Shown in pieces: positions 29,363 through 38,860 of a stretch of DNA of 64,000 bases. Source of the stretch: Palsa-601 sp963801185. Lineage in GTDB: Bacteria > Actinomycetota > Acidimicrobiia > Acidimicrobiales > Bog-793. Position 1 is the stretch's first letter; each line of letters starts with the position of its first letter. A program made the position numbers and the translations under genes. The notes below the pieces were generated by a model. The model had not been told where the DNA came from. It was given only the letters and a program-made list of their open reading frames with translations, and ran no database searches. The stretch covers positions 1,240,001-1,304,000 of the forward strand of contig CAWDDW010000001.1 of the NCBI GenBank assembly GCA_963801185.1, in the 5' to 3' direction.

Positions 29363-31138
29363 TTAGAGGTCGATCGGCTCCACCTCGACCCGGGCGCCGA
29401 TCCCCGCCCATCCGGCCGGTTCGCCGGCGACGAGGACGCCGAGGGCGTCGGCCAGCGCAGCTGCCGAAGGCGCCCGGACGACGTATCCATCGCCCAACCG
29501 GCTCGACTCCACAGACGCGGGCAGGCGCTCGACGAGAGCCGCCGCCTCGTCGCCGTCGATGCGGGCCATCGATGAGAACGGCGGCAACCGCAGCTCCTCG
29601 CGGCGGGAGCGCTCCGCCTCGGCGACGAGGCCCGGCTCGCCGAGCTGGGCTGCCCTCACCACTTCGTGGTCGGGCATGCTCGTGCGGATCACGACCCGGC
29701 CCCCCGACGAGCGCACTCCGACCAACCGCACCGAGCGGGCCAGCAGGGCGAGGGCCTCCTCGGCCCCCCGGAACCGTGAGGCGAGCAGCTCTTGGTCGAA
29801 ATCGAGCCAGACCACCATGGCTGCGGCACGCACGCGGTGGAGAGCCGCCTCGGTCCCCATGATCACCGGCGTGTCCGGCACCGGCGCCCGGGGGCCGCTC
29901 ATCTCTCCGACCTCGAGCCCAGTCACGGCCTCGAGCTGCTCGCGAGCCCGCGCCACTCCCGGGCGTGCGACCCTGAGGCGCGCCGAGCCGCACGCCGGGC
30001 AGACAGCGGGCTGCTCGTCGCCGCAACGAGGGCACGTGAGCACGCCGACCTCGCCTTTTTGCGGGCGTGCCAACTGGGCTTGGGCGGCACCGCAGCGGGG
30101 GCAGCGCTGCACGGCACGGCACGACCCGCACGTGAGCAGCCTCGCCCGCCCGACGCGGTTGAGCAGGCACACGACCGGTCGCCGGCCCTCACCGGCGGCC
30201 TCGCGGATCCACGAGACAAGGTGGGAGGGGTAGCCGCCCTCGGCAGGATCCTCGGAGCGGGTGTCAAGCACCCCGATCACTCCCCAGCCCCCCCGTTCGA
30301 GCGAACGAGGGAGCGTCACGAGGAGCCGTCCGGGCTGTTCGAGCAGCTCGACAGTCGGGCACGGCGTCACGAAGACGACCGGAGAGCCGGCACGCCTTGC
30401 GCGCTCGGATGCGATGACCCGCGCATCGAACGTGGGGACACGCTCGGACCTGTAGACCTCCGAGTGTGCGTCGAGGACGAGGGTGAGGGAAGGGGTGAGG
30501 GGCGCGAGGGCTGCGTTTCTAGTGCCTATGACGATGTGGGAAGAGCCGGCCGCGGCCACCCAGTCCTCCGGATACGTCGCCACCGGCCAACCCGCTCGCC
30601 GGAGCCTCGCCGCGAGGTGCGCGACGTCGTCCCGTGACTCGACGAGCACGAGCGAGCCACCTGCGCGCTCTCCCATCTCGGCCAAGGCGGCCTCGACGAC
30701 TGGCTGGCGCTCCTCGGCAGGAGGCAGGCGCAAGACGGAGTCGCCCGCCGAGATCGCCTCTCTCACCGAGGCCGCAATCGTGCCCTCGCCGGCCCGCCTC
30801 CTCGGCAGCAGGGGCCGGGTCGACGGCACATTGCGCACCACACGCTCGGGCGATGCCGCCACGAGCATCGCCCTCAGCCGGCCGGCCCACCGCCAGGCGG
30901 CCCAGCGACAGACCTCGACGACCTCGGGAGGCGGGCCGATCGACACGACCTCGACGATCGGGTGGAGCTCGACCCCGGGTGGCACCGGGGTGCCGATCCC
31001 GACCACCCATCCTCGGACTCGGCGACCGTGCAGCGCTACGCGGACGATCGTCCCGAGCGGTACAGGGTCCTCGGTGGAGTAGTGGAACGTGCGGTCGAGC
31101 CCGGTGACGTCCGGGAGGACCTCGAGGGCACTTCCCAC
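29363..31138 (-). CDS. priA: Replication-restart protein PriA, actinobacterial type without Walker A
   Basis: Has the N-terminal DNA-binding domain (LDRTFHYSTEDPVPLGTIVRV), a degenerate helicase core and the PriA zinc region CGSCRAVQRCPRCG plus CPRCGDEQPAVCPACGS. Where PriA normally has GVTGSGKT, this protein reads AISAGDSVLRLPP, so it cannot be an ordinary ATP-driven helicase. Known actinobacterial PriA proteins share this loss. I chose GTG 31138 (VGSALEVLPDVTG), just after the metK stop. A start at 31207 would overlap metK by 52 bases. Last gene of the long minus-strand series. Confidence 0.88.
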   Translation of the reverse strand: MGSALEVLPDVTGLDRTFHYSTEDPVPLGTIVRVALHGRRVRGWVVGIGTPVPPGVELHPIVEVVSIGPPPEVVEVCRWAAWRWAGRLRAMLVAASPERVVRNVPSTRPLLPRRRAGEGTIAASVREAISAGDSVLRLPPAEERQPVVEAALAEMGERAGGSLVLVESRDDVAHLAARLRRAGWPVATYPEDWVAAAGSSHIVIGTRNAALAPLTPSLTLVLDAHSEVYRSERVPTFDARVIASERARRAGSPVVFVTPCPTVELLEQPGRLLVTLPRSLERGGWGVIGVLDTRSEDPAEGGYPSHLVSWIREAAGEGRRPVVCLLNRVGRARLLTCGSCRAVQRCPRCGAAQAQLARPQKGEVGVLTCPRCGDEQPAVCPACGSARLRVARPGVARAREQLEAVTGLEVGEMSGPRAPVPDTPVIMGTEAALHRVRAAAMVVWLDFDQELLASRFRGAEEALALLARSVRLVGVRSSGGRVVIRTSMPDHEVVRAAQLGEPGLVAEAERSRREELRLPPFSSMARIDGDEAAALVERLPASVESSRLGDGYVVRAPSAAALADALGVLVAGEPAGWAGIGARVEVEPIDL

Positions 31139-31155
31139 CCCGCGGCCCGCTGGGC

Positions 31156-32349
31156 CTACAGCCCGAGCGCGGCTTGTAGGTCGGCGACTCTCGGGGTCGC
31201 CTCCCAAGGGAACCCGGCGTCGGACCGACCGAAATGGCCGTAAGCCGCCGTGCGCTTGTAGATCGGCCGGCGCAGGTCGAGATCCCGGATGATCGCTGCG
31301 GGGCGGAGGTCGAACAGCTCCCCGACGGCAGCCGAGATCTTCGCCGGGTCGACCTCGTGGGTGCCGAACGTCTCGACCATGACAGACACCGGCCTCGCCA
31401 CTCCGATCGCATACGCCACCTGGATCTCACAACGGTGTGCGGCACCCGCTGCGACGACGTGCTTCGCGACCCAGCGGGCGGCGTAGGCACCCGAGCGGTC
31501 AACCTTCGACGGGTCCTTGCCCGAGAAGGCGCCGCCCCCGTGACGGGCGGCTCCGCCATAGGTGTCGACGATGATCTTGCGTCCGGTGAGCCCGGTGTCA
31601 GCCACCGGGCCGCCGATCTCGAAGCGGCCGGTCGGGTTCGCGAGGAACTCGAAGCCCTCTGTGTCGAGCCCCTCAGGGAGCAGCGGCGTGATCACGTGCT
31701 CGGTCAGGTCTTCCTCCAGGCGGGCGTCTATGTCGGCGCCCTTCGAGTGCTGGGTCGATATGAGGACCGTCGTCAGCCGCTTCGGGCGGCCGTCCTCGTA
31801 GATGACGCTCACCTGGGTCTTGCCGTCGGGACCGAGGTACTTGATGGTGCCGTCCTTGCGCACCCGGGCGAGGCGCTCGGCGAGGCGGTGCGCCAACCAG
31901 ATCGGGAGCGGCATCAGGTCGGGCGTCTCGTCGCAGGCGTAGCCGAACATCATCCCCTGGTCGCCGGCGCCCTGCGAGCTGAGCACGTCCTCACCCGCCT
32001 TGCCCGATCGCACCTCGAAGGCCGTTGTGACGCCCTGCCCGATATCGGGCGACTGCTCGTCGATCGAGACGAGGACGCCGCAGGTGTTGCCGTCGAAGCC
32101 CAGATCCTCCCGGTCGTAGCCGATCTCGCAGACGGTGTCGCGCACGAGGCGCGGGACGTCGACGTACGCCGTCGTCGTGATCTCGCCCGCAACGACAACG
32201 AGCCCGGTGGTGAGCAGGGTCTCGCAGGCGACACGCCCGGTCGGGTCCTTTTCCAAGATGGCGTCGAGGACCGCGTCGGAGATCTGGTCGGCCATCTTGT
32301 CCGGGTGACCCTCGGTCACCGACTCCGAGGTGAAGTGGAAGCTGCTCAC
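31156..32349 (-). CDS. metK: S-adenosylmethionine synthase
   Basis: Makes S-adenosylmethionine from methionine and ATP. Motifs: FTSESVTEGHPDKMADQ, SSQGAGDQGMMFGYA, the P-loop-like GGGAFSGKDPSKVDRS and the C-terminal YGHFGRSD. Length 397 residues, as expected. GTG 32349 overlaps the coaBC stop (GTGA), so there is no room for a leader riboswitch. Its position between coaBC and priA is standard in actinobacteria. Confidence 0.96.
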   Translation of the reverse strand: MSSFHFTSESVTEGHPDKMADQISDAVLDAILEKDPTGRVACETLLTTGLVVVAGEITTTAYVDVPRLVRDTVCEIGYDREDLGFDGNTCGVLVSIDEQSPDIGQGVTTAFEVRSGKAGEDVLSSQGAGDQGMMFGYACDETPDLMPLPIWLAHRLAERLARVRKDGTIKYLGPDGKTQVSVIYEDGRPKRLTTVLISTQHSKGADIDARLEEDLTEHVITPLLPEGLDTEGFEFLANPTGRFEIGGPVADTGLTGRKIIVDTYGGAARHGGGAFSGKDPSKVDRSGAYAARWVAKHVVAAGAAHRCEIQVAYAIGVARPVSVMVETFGTHEVDPAKISAAVGELFDLRPAAIIRDLDLRRPIYKRTAAYGHFGRSDAGFPWEATPRVADLQAALGL

Positions 32350-33626
32350 GTCTCAGGAACTCCTTGGTCGTCGGGCTGACCGACTCGGCTCAGCCTCAGT
32401 TGTCCGATCACCGCATCGAGGACGGCGTCTGCGATCTTGCGCTTTGTCGTGAGGGGGATCTCCGCCGACCCGGCGCGTGTGACGACGGTCACCGCGTTCG
32501 TGTCCCACTCGAAGCCAACCCCTTTCGCGCCGACATCATTGCCGACTAGGACATCGGCGCGTTTCTCCTCCAACTTGGCGGCAGCGCGACCGGCCACTGC
32601 ACCCGTCTCGGCGGCGAAGCCGACCAGCACTTGACCGGGGCGCTTCCGCCGCCCGAGCTCTGTCAGGATGTCGAGGGTCGGCTCGAGCACCACCTCGGGC
32701 ACTCCCTGGCTCTTCTTCAGCTTCTCGTCGGCCGGCGCCTTCGGCCGGAAGTCCGCCACGGCTGCGGCCATCACGATCACGTCGTGGTCTGCGGCCCGGG
32801 AGAGCACGGCGTCGGCCATCTCCGATGCCGTCTCGACCGGTACGACGGCCGCCGAGGCCGGCGGGTCGAGCGCCACCGTGCTGACGAGCGTCACCGAGGC
32901 CCCACGGTCCGCCGCCGCTTGCGCGATGGCGTACCCCTGCTTGCCCGACGAGCGATTCCCGATGAAGCGGACTGGGTCGATCGGCTCACGGGTGCCGCCA
33001 GCCGTCACGAGCACGCGGACACCGGAGAGGTCCCCTGCAGCGCCGGGCCCTGCCGGCGTCGTCGCCCCGGGCGCCCGCGCCGCGAGAACCTCGGCCGCCG
33101 CCTCCACGATGCGCTGCGGGGACGGGAGCCGGCCCGTCCCCTCGTCCCCGCCGGCGAGGCGACCCTGGTCCGGTTCGAGAACGTGGACCCCGCGCCTGCG
33201 CAAGGTGGCGAGGTTCTCCTGGACAGATGCGTGCTCCCACATCTCGGTGTGCATCGCCGGGCAGACCAGCACGGGCGCCCGCGTCGCGAGGAGCGTCGCC
33301 ACGAGGAGGTCGGACGATATGCCTGCTGCGTAGGAGCCGATCAGGCGGGCCGTCGCAGGTGCGACGACGACGAGATCGGCCCGCTGACCGAGCGTGGTGT
33401 GCGGGATCGGGTCGGCGTCGTCGAACAGCGAGGTCCGCGCCCGCTCCGATGCGAGCGCGGAGAACGTGGGCAGCCCTACGAAACGCAGCGCTCCCTCGGT
33501 CAGCACCGGCACCACGTGGGCACCGGCGTCGACGAGACGGCGCAGGACCTCGACAGACTTGTACGCGGCTATTCCACCGCTCACGCCGAGGACGACGGTG
33601 GCGCCCCGGAGGGCGGTCTCAGCCAT
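32346..33626 (-). CDS. coaBC: Bifunctional phosphopantothenoylcysteine decarboxylase / phosphopantothenate-cysteine ligase
   Basis: Catalyses two steps of coenzyme A synthesis. The N-terminal flavoprotein CoaC domain shows VVLGVSGGIAAYKS, the active-site His in PIPHTTLG and the substrate clamp CPAMHTEMWEH. The CoaB domain starts near residue 200 (VRVLVTAGGTREPIDPVRFI, then GNRSSGKQG) and has VADFRPK and NDVGAKGVGFEWDTNAV. 426 residues, normal for a fused CoaBC. Located between rpoZ and metK. Confidence 0.95.
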   Translation of the reverse strand: MAETALRGATVVLGVSGGIAAYKSVEVLRRLVDAGAHVVPVLTEGALRFVGLPTFSALASERARTSLFDDADPIPHTTLGQRADLVVVAPATARLIGSYAAGISSDLLVATLLATRAPVLVCPAMHTEMWEHASVQENLATLRRRGVHVLEPDQGRLAGGDEGTGRLPSPQRIVEAAAEVLAARAPGATTPAGPGAAGDLSGVRVLVTAGGTREPIDPVRFIGNRSSGKQGYAIAQAAADRGASVTLVSTVALDPPASAAVVPVETASEMADAVLSRAADHDVIVMAAAVADFRPKAPADEKLKKSQGVPEVVLEPTLDILTELGRRKRPGQVLVGFAAETGAVAGRAAAKLEEKRADVLVGNDVGAKGVGFEWDTNAVTVVTRAGSAEIPLTTKRKIADAVLDAVIGQLRLSRVGQPDDQGVPET

Positions 33627-33667
33627 GTCGGGTGAAGTCTTGTCGAGCGTCGCTCAGCGCGAGAGCG

Positions 33668-33997
33668 TCAGCTCGCCTCGCCACCGTTGGGCTCGCTCTC
33701 GCCCGCGGAGTCACCCTCGGCCTCGGCGCTCTCGACCGGGCCGTCCCTGTCGAGGTCGAAGTTCGCCCGGACCTTGCCGACGGCGATCTCCTCGAGCGCG
33801 ATCGACAGCGGCTTGCGGGCGATCGAAGCCACCTGCGGCGGCACGATGGCGCCGAGGCCCTCGCCGAGCTGGCTGAAATACGAGTTCACCTGGCGCCCGC
33901 GGCGCGCGGCAAGCGTGACGAGCGTGAACTTCGAGTCGACCTTGTCGAGGAGGTCCTCGATTGGCGGCTCGATCATGCTGCTACGCAGCTCAGCCAT
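33668..33997 (-). CDS. rpoZ: DNA-directed RNA polymerase subunit omega
   Basis: 109-residue omega subunit, which helps assembly of RNA polymerase on beta-prime. The conserved core is MIEPPIEDLLDKVDSKFTLV, TLAARRGRQVNSYF, then PPQV and KPLSIALEEIAVGKV. An acidic tail follows (ESAEAEGDSAGESEPNGGEAS). ATG 33997 is preceded by AAAGGAG. Between gmk and coaBC, the usual place. Confidence 0.93.
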   Translation of the reverse strand: MAELRSSMIEPPIEDLLDKVDSKFTLVTLAARRGRQVNSYFSQLGEGLGAIVPPQVASIARKPLSIALEEIAVGKVRANFDLDRDGPVESAEAEGDSAGESEPNGGEAS

Positions 33998-34081
33998 GTG
34001 GCTCCTTTGTCGGCTCGCTGGTCGGCGAGGGTTCTCCCCGTGGCTCAGCAGAGTTGGTTCGTCGATGTGGCGGTAGCGCCG

Positions 34082-34630
34082 CTACGGGCGCGATGAAGCG
34101 CTCCGAGCCGCATCAATGATAGCCGAGAGCTGGGCGACCGCCGAATCGAGGTCGTCGTTCACGACGACGTACGTCGCCAACCTCCGGCCCTCGTCCTCTT
34201 CGAGCTTCCCCGAGAGCGATACGGCGCCTCGCGTGCTCCTCGGAGTCGCCGCGCGAGCCAAGCGCGCCGCCTGCACCGCGACCGATGGCGCTAGCACGAG
34301 GATGCAGGTGGCGTCGGGATGACGCTCGAGCACCTGGCGGGCTCCCTTGACGTCGATCTCGAGCAGGACATCGGAGCCCGGTGGCGGTTCGGGGATCGGC
34401 GTGCCGTAGAGGTGATCGAGCACGGGGGCCCATTCGAGGAAGCCACCCGACGCGACGCGCTGGTTGAACGTCTCGGTGTCTACGAAGAAGTAGGCGTCAT
34501 CGGGCTCACCGGGTCGTTGCCGGCGGGTCGTCCACGATCGGCTGAGCCAGAGCTTCGGGTCGCGCGCGAGCAGCTCCCGTATGACCGTCCCCTTGCCGAC
34601 CCCGCCGGGGCCGACGACTACGAATATCAG
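34082..34630 (-). CDS. gmk: Guanylate kinase
   Basis: Phosphorylates GMP to GDP. P-loop VVVGPGGVGKGTVIRELL, then SRSWTTRRQRPGE, DDAYFFVDTETF, FLEWAPVLDHLYGTP and the lid/C-terminal RLARAATPRS. The family resemblance begins LIFVVVGPGG, but no ATG, GTG or TTG precedes it in frame before the mihF stop. CTG 34630, 6 bases after that stop, is the best candidate. The run of six C there is a likely spot for a base-count error. The first GTG (34423) would remove the P-loop and is not acceptable. Confidence 0.88.
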   Translation of the reverse strand: MIFVVVGPGGVGKGTVIRELLARDPKLWLSRSWTTRRQRPGEPDDAYFFVDTETFNQRVASGGFLEWAPVLDHLYGTPIPEPPPGSDVLLEIDVKGARQVLERHPDATCILVLAPSVAVQAARLARAATPRSTRGAVSLSGKLEEDEGRRLATYVVVNDDLDSAVAQLSAIIDAARSASSRP

Positions 34631-34636
34631 GGGGGA

Positions 34637-34957
34637 TCAGGGACGCTCAGCGGCCTCGAGCAGCGCCTGGCGCTGCTTTGCACCGAGGCCCTGGAGACGG
34701 CGGGTCTCGGAGATGCCGACTTGTTCCATCAAGCGGCGCGCCTTGACCTTGCCGGTGCCGGGGAGCGCTTCGAGCGCTGACAGGACCTTCATCTTGCCAA
34801 CGGTCTCACTTGACTCCGCCTTTACGAGCAGTTCCTTCAAAGTGACACGGCCGGCTTTCAGGTGGTCCTTCAGCTCGGCCCGCTCGCGTCGTACTAGGGC
34901 CGCCTTTGCCAGCGCGGCCGTTCGCTGTTCTGGTGAGAGAGTAGGTGGCTGGGGCAT
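34637..34957 (-). CDS. mihF: Actinobacterial integration host factor
   Basis: 106-residue nucleoid protein of the mycobacterial mIHF/sIHF type: basic N-terminal helix (RRERAELKDHLKAGRVTLKE), then the helix-two-turn-helix core VGKMKVLSALEALPGTGKVK and ARRLMEQVGISETRRLQGLG. It binds and bends DNA; unrelated in fold to the enterobacterial IHF. Directly upstream of gmk, as in other actinobacteria. Confidence 0.92.
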   Translation of the reverse strand: MPQPPTLSPEQRTAALAKAALVRRERAELKDHLKAGRVTLKELLVKAESSETVGKMKVLSALEALPGTGKVKARRLMEQVGISETRRLQGLGAKQRQALLEAAERP

Positions 34958-35020
34958 GGCCAGCTACCATAGCGGAACGCAAGCCGCGTGACCAGGACCG
35001 TCGTGATCGCGGACCGCGCT

Positions 35021-36956
35021 TCAGCTCTTCTTGACGTACCAGTACTCCGGAGTCAGGTTGGCGAGCGCATTGACCGGTGCCACGCCCCCGATGTCTTTCG
35101 CGACCTCGTAAAGCTCGTCGGCCCCGTTCGGCTGCCATATGACCGGGAGCTGGCCCGCCAGATAGTTCTCCCACTTGGTGAAGGTGGCGGGGCTGCTGGA
35201 GGCGTTCGTCTCTGTGATCAGGGAATCGTCGTAGGCATTGGAGTAGTCGCCGTAGTTCGAGCCCCCACCCGTGGCGAAGATCTCCTCTCCGCTCGGCATG
35301 TAGTCCGGCGAGAAGTTCCAGCCCTGGCCCCAGTCGGCGATTCTGCCACTGGCAGCCTTTCGGGCAGGGAGTCGCGAGGCCGATCAGCTTGGCGAAGGGC
35401 TCGGTGCTGGTCTTGACGGCGATGCCCTCTTTGGCCCACTCCGACACCTCGTAGCCCACCTCGGCGGCGAGGGTCGGGACGCCGCTCGCATAGGCCAGCT
35501 GGAAGCTCATCGTCGCCCCCGACTTGATCCCGGTCCCGCAGTCGGAAGCACCCGAGCCAGGCGACTCGCAGGTGGCCACCCCGCCGGCGAGCTTCCACCC
35601 GTGGCGCTCGAGCAACGACAGGCCCTTTGCGACGTTGAAGGGGAAAGCGTTGGTCGACATCTGGTGTGACGCGGACGAGCTCTGCGGGAAAGCCGGCACC
35701 GGGCCGTAAGTCGGGACGCCGTACCCCTTGAAGTACGCCTTGATGATTTCCGGCTGGTTGACGCCCATCTGCAGCGCTTCGCGAACGTAGAGCTGCTTGA
35801 AGATGGCACCGGCGTTCCCGCCGTCGCCCGTCGAGTCGTAGTTCTCCGCCATGTAGTCGATCGACCAGCCGTAGGCGGGGACGAGATCGTACTTGCCCAT
35901 GGCGGCGGCGTTCGGCCCGCTCGACCCGAGAGGGCCGGTGTTCACTGGCACGTTTCCCGGCGGGATCGACCCGACCTCTGGCCCCGCCGAGCCGCCCGCC
36001 TCGAGAGCCGCGTACTCCGAGGCAGCCGTCGAGAACGGCAGCTCGATGAAGCGGGCGATCCTCGGCTTTTGCGGGCCGGAGTACGCCTTGTTCGGCTCGA
36101 ACACCGCACGGCCGTCGGCGGCGTCGAAAGCGGCGAGGTGCCACGGCCCGTCGACCACTTGCCAGAGCTTGTTCGAGGCGTAGGTGGCTGTGTCACCTGC
36201 CATTTGCGGCTTTGCTGCGGTGCCGTTGCCATCGGTGTCGAATTTCCAGACGGCGGTGCACCGCGCGGCGAGGGCCGTGAAGTCGGTCGACGACCCGCAG
36301 CCACCTGAGCCTGGCTTGCCGGTGAGCGACGTCACGTCCCACGCCTCGGGCATCGGGACGATCTGCGACAGGTCGTTGTAGAGGTACCACCTCGGGCTGT
36401 AGGCCTTCGTCAGCTGGAAGACGACCGTGTCCCCCGTGAGGCCGTCCGGCGCCGAGTAGCTCTTGATGTTGTCGGGGAAGCCGCCCGGCACGTAACCCGC
36501 CCACTGGCCGTTCACCGTGCCATCGGCTTTCATCATGTTCATCCAGAAGACGATTGCCTGAGCATCGACCTTCTGGCCGTTCGAGTACTGCCAGCCCTTG
36601 GTCGTGACGGTGACCGTCTTGTCACCGTTCGAGAACGCCGGAGCCCCGGCAAGCGAGAGCGACTCGTCGAGGGTCGGGGCCGGCGTGGCCACCTGGCCGA
36701 ACCAGTAGAGCGGCCTGTACATCAGGTACTGGAACGTCGCGAGGTTCGCAACGCCGAAGTAGGTGAGGCTCGCGAAGGGGAAGATCCAGTCCGGTGCTTG
36801 TGCCGGCTGCTCCGCCCAGGAGATCGTCTCGCCGGCCGGCACCTTCGGCCGTGTCGTCAACGGTGGCGACGAGCTGCAGGCGGCGAGCACAATCGCGGTG
36901 GCCGCCCCGACGGCCCCGGCTCTCAAAGCTCTCTTGAGCCCACGGGTGACGGACAT
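35021..36956 (-). CDS. Orphan peptide-type substrate-binding lipoprotein (SBP family 5, one frameshift)
   Basis: ATG 36956 follows GGGAGG. Lipoprotein signal with lipobox LAAC, then family 5 features: KTVTVTTKGWQYSNGQKVDA, WHLAAFDAADGRAVFEPNKA, YVREALQMGVNQPEIIKAYF. The frame slips at 35339-35343. Removing one A (coding strand CAGAATCGCC to CAGATCGCC) gives QWQIADWGQGWNFSPDYMPS and the C-terminus ending YWYVKKS at 35021. It is only distantly like the binding protein at 20826-22667. No permease or ATPase genes are adjacent; it sits between pyrF and mihF, which are neighbours in most actinobacteria. Confidence 0.88.
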
Positions 36957-37092
36957 GGTCGCTACTACCTCCCTGGATCAACGACGCCGACGAGTGATGG
37001 ACCGACCACTCCCCGTTGAGCACACGGATGTGGCAACAGCCGCCAAGCGCTGACGGTAGCGGTTGTGTCCCAGTTGGTGCAGGCAGCGCTGC

Positions 37093-37836
37093 TCAGGACG
37101 TCCTCGCGTCCGCCCGGGCCACTTCGGCGGCGACGAGCGTTGCGGCAGCCTCGGGGTCCTCGGCCCTCGTCACCGTCCTCCCGATGACGAGCAGGTCTGC
37201 GCCCATGGCCAGCGCGGCGGCGGGGGTAGCTGTCCGCGCCTGGTCGTCGGTGCCGGCGCCGGGAAGACGGATGCCGGGGACGACGGTCTTGAGCAATGGC
37301 GCCGCGGAAGACACCACGGCGAGGTCGCCCGCGGCGCACACCAGCCCGGCGCACCCGGCACGCTCGGCGAGCTGCGCCCTCTCGCGGAGCAAGCCCTCCG
37401 GCGCGCTCGGATCGCTCGTGAGCACCGTCACACCGAGAATGCCCGCCCCGTCCACGGGAGGCCTGCCTCCTGACCGGTAGCCGTCCACCGCCGCTCGGAG
37501 CATCGCCTCGCCGCCGGCCGAATGCACCGTGACGTACTTCGCCCCGGTCGACGCCGCCCGGGAAGCCGCGCGCCCGACAGTGCTCGGAATGTCGTGGAGC
37601 TTCAGGTCCAAGAACACCTCGAACCCTTCGTCGACCAGCGCGCGGACGATGTCCGGCCCCTCGGCGACGAACAGCTCGAGCCCGACCTTGGCGACGGCGA
37701 ACCAGGGCGCCAGCCGTCGCGCCAGCCGTCGCGCCGACTCGCTGTCCGGCACGTCGAGCGCCAGAGCGAGGCGCCCACGTGCTGCTCGCGCTTGCTCGTC
37801 TGGAGACGACAACGCGCTTGTGCCCTCCCTGTTCAT
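37093..37836 (-). CDS. pyrF: Orotidine 5'-phosphate decarboxylase
   Basis: Last step of UMP synthesis. Motifs: LALALDVPDS, the catalytic VFLDLKLHDIPSTVGRA (D-x-K-x-x-D) and GADLLVIGRTVTRAEDP. 247 residues from ATG 37836, which overlaps the inferred pyrD stop as ATGA. A frame extension to 37938 has no similarity. The type (with K-x-x-D early) is the short bacterial form. Confidence 0.94.
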   Translation of the reverse strand: MNREGTSALSSPDEQARAARGRLALALDVPDSESARRLARRLAPWFAVAKVGLELFVAEGPDIVRALVDEGFEVFLDLKLHDIPSTVGRAASRAASTGAKYVTVHSAGGEAMLRAAVDGYRSGGRPPVDGAGILGVTVLTSDPSAPEGLLRERAQLAERAGCAGLVCAAGDLAVVSSAAPLLKTVVPGIRLPGAGTDDQARTATPAAALAMGADLLVIGRTVTRAEDPEAAATLVAAEVARADARTS

Positions 37837-38860
37837 CGCTCGCCTGTCCCTTTCGTCTCGATCCCCTGCGCGTCGGCGAGTCTCGAGGCTGGGCGGCTCC
37901 GACGACCTCTCGGACCGAGGAGGCCCCGATGCGGCCAAGGGAGCGCTCGAGGTCCGACAGCACGAGCACAGGCGCGCGCGGCTCGGCGAGCGTGGCAGTG
38001 CCGACCTGGATCGCGTCGGCGCCCGCCATCAGCATGCGGAGGGCGCCGTCGCCGTCCGAGATCCCGCCCACGCCGATGATCCCGGCGGCGGGGAAGGCGC
38101 GCCGGCACTCGTAGACGGCACGCAGCGCGACGGAGTGGAGAGCAGGGCCGCTCAGGCCACCGCCACCGGCTCCGAGCGTGGGGCGCCGGTTGTCGAGGTC
38201 GATCGCAAGGCCTAGCAGTGTGTTGACGAGCGTCAACGACTCGGCCCCGGCACCGAGAGCGGCTCCCGCCACTTCCACCAGCTCGGCGGTGTTCGGGGAG
38301 AGCTTGGCCACTCGGGGCAGGCCGGCGGCACCGCACGCCGCCACCGCATCGGCGGTCGCGTGCGGCGAGTGGGCGAACATCTTCGAGCGGTCTTCCAGGT
38401 TCGGGCAGCTGACGTTCACTTCGAGGGCGATCACCGCCTGTGGCAGACGACCGGCGAGCGCCTCGCGGAGCGCCACCGCCGCTCGCTCGAACTCCTCAAC
38501 CCGCCTTCCCCACAGGCTCACGATCACCCGCGCCCCTGCAGCCTCGAGCGCCGGCAGCTCCTCTTCGGCCCAGGCTCGGACTCCCGGTCCCTGCAATCCG
38601 ACGCTGTTCAGCATTCCGCCAGGCACCGGGCAGACCCGCGGGCTCGGATTGCCGGGCCACGGACCTTCCGACAGCGACTTCACGACGACGGCGCCGAGGG
38701 CCGACAGGTCGAAGTAGGCCGCCAGCTCGGCGCCGTGACCCGCCGTACCCGACGCAGCCATGACCGGATTAGGCAGCCGGAGTGACGCGACCGAAGCCGA
38801 CATGTCGATCGCAGGCAGGTCCTCCCCCAGTCGGCGGCGGGACGGGCGAGGGTATCTCAC
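37833..38860 (-). CDS. pyrD: Dihydroorotate dehydrogenase, class 1B-like (one frameshift near the C-terminus)
   Basis: Oxidises dihydroorotate to orotate. FMN and substrate motifs: LPNPVMAASGTAGHG, GGMLNSVGLQGPG, EVNVSCPN, SLTLVNTLLGLAID, IIGVGGISDGDGA. The NSVGLQGPG block is that of class 1B enzymes, which normally need the Fe-S/FAD partner PyrK; none is visible in this operon. GTG 38860 overlaps the carB stop (GTGA); ATG 38803 is the alternative. The frame runs past the expected end. One missing base near 37870-37900 shifts it to RLADAQGIETKGTGER with a stop at 37833 overlapping pyrF. Confidence 0.9.

Noticed and set aside
32340..32360. A SAM riboswitch before metK.
   Set aside because: metK overlaps coaBC by four bases, so there is no leader to hold one.
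34806..35020. Continuation of the orphan binding-protein frame past 35021 into mihF.
   Set aside because: The frame after 35340 is a shadow; the neighbouring frame holds the family C-terminus with a stop at 35021.
36965..37092. A fused PyrD-PyrF protein, since the pyrD frame stays open through pyrF.
   Set aside because: In that frame the sequence after about 37880 has no similarity to PyrF, which is encoded intact in another frame from ATG 37836.
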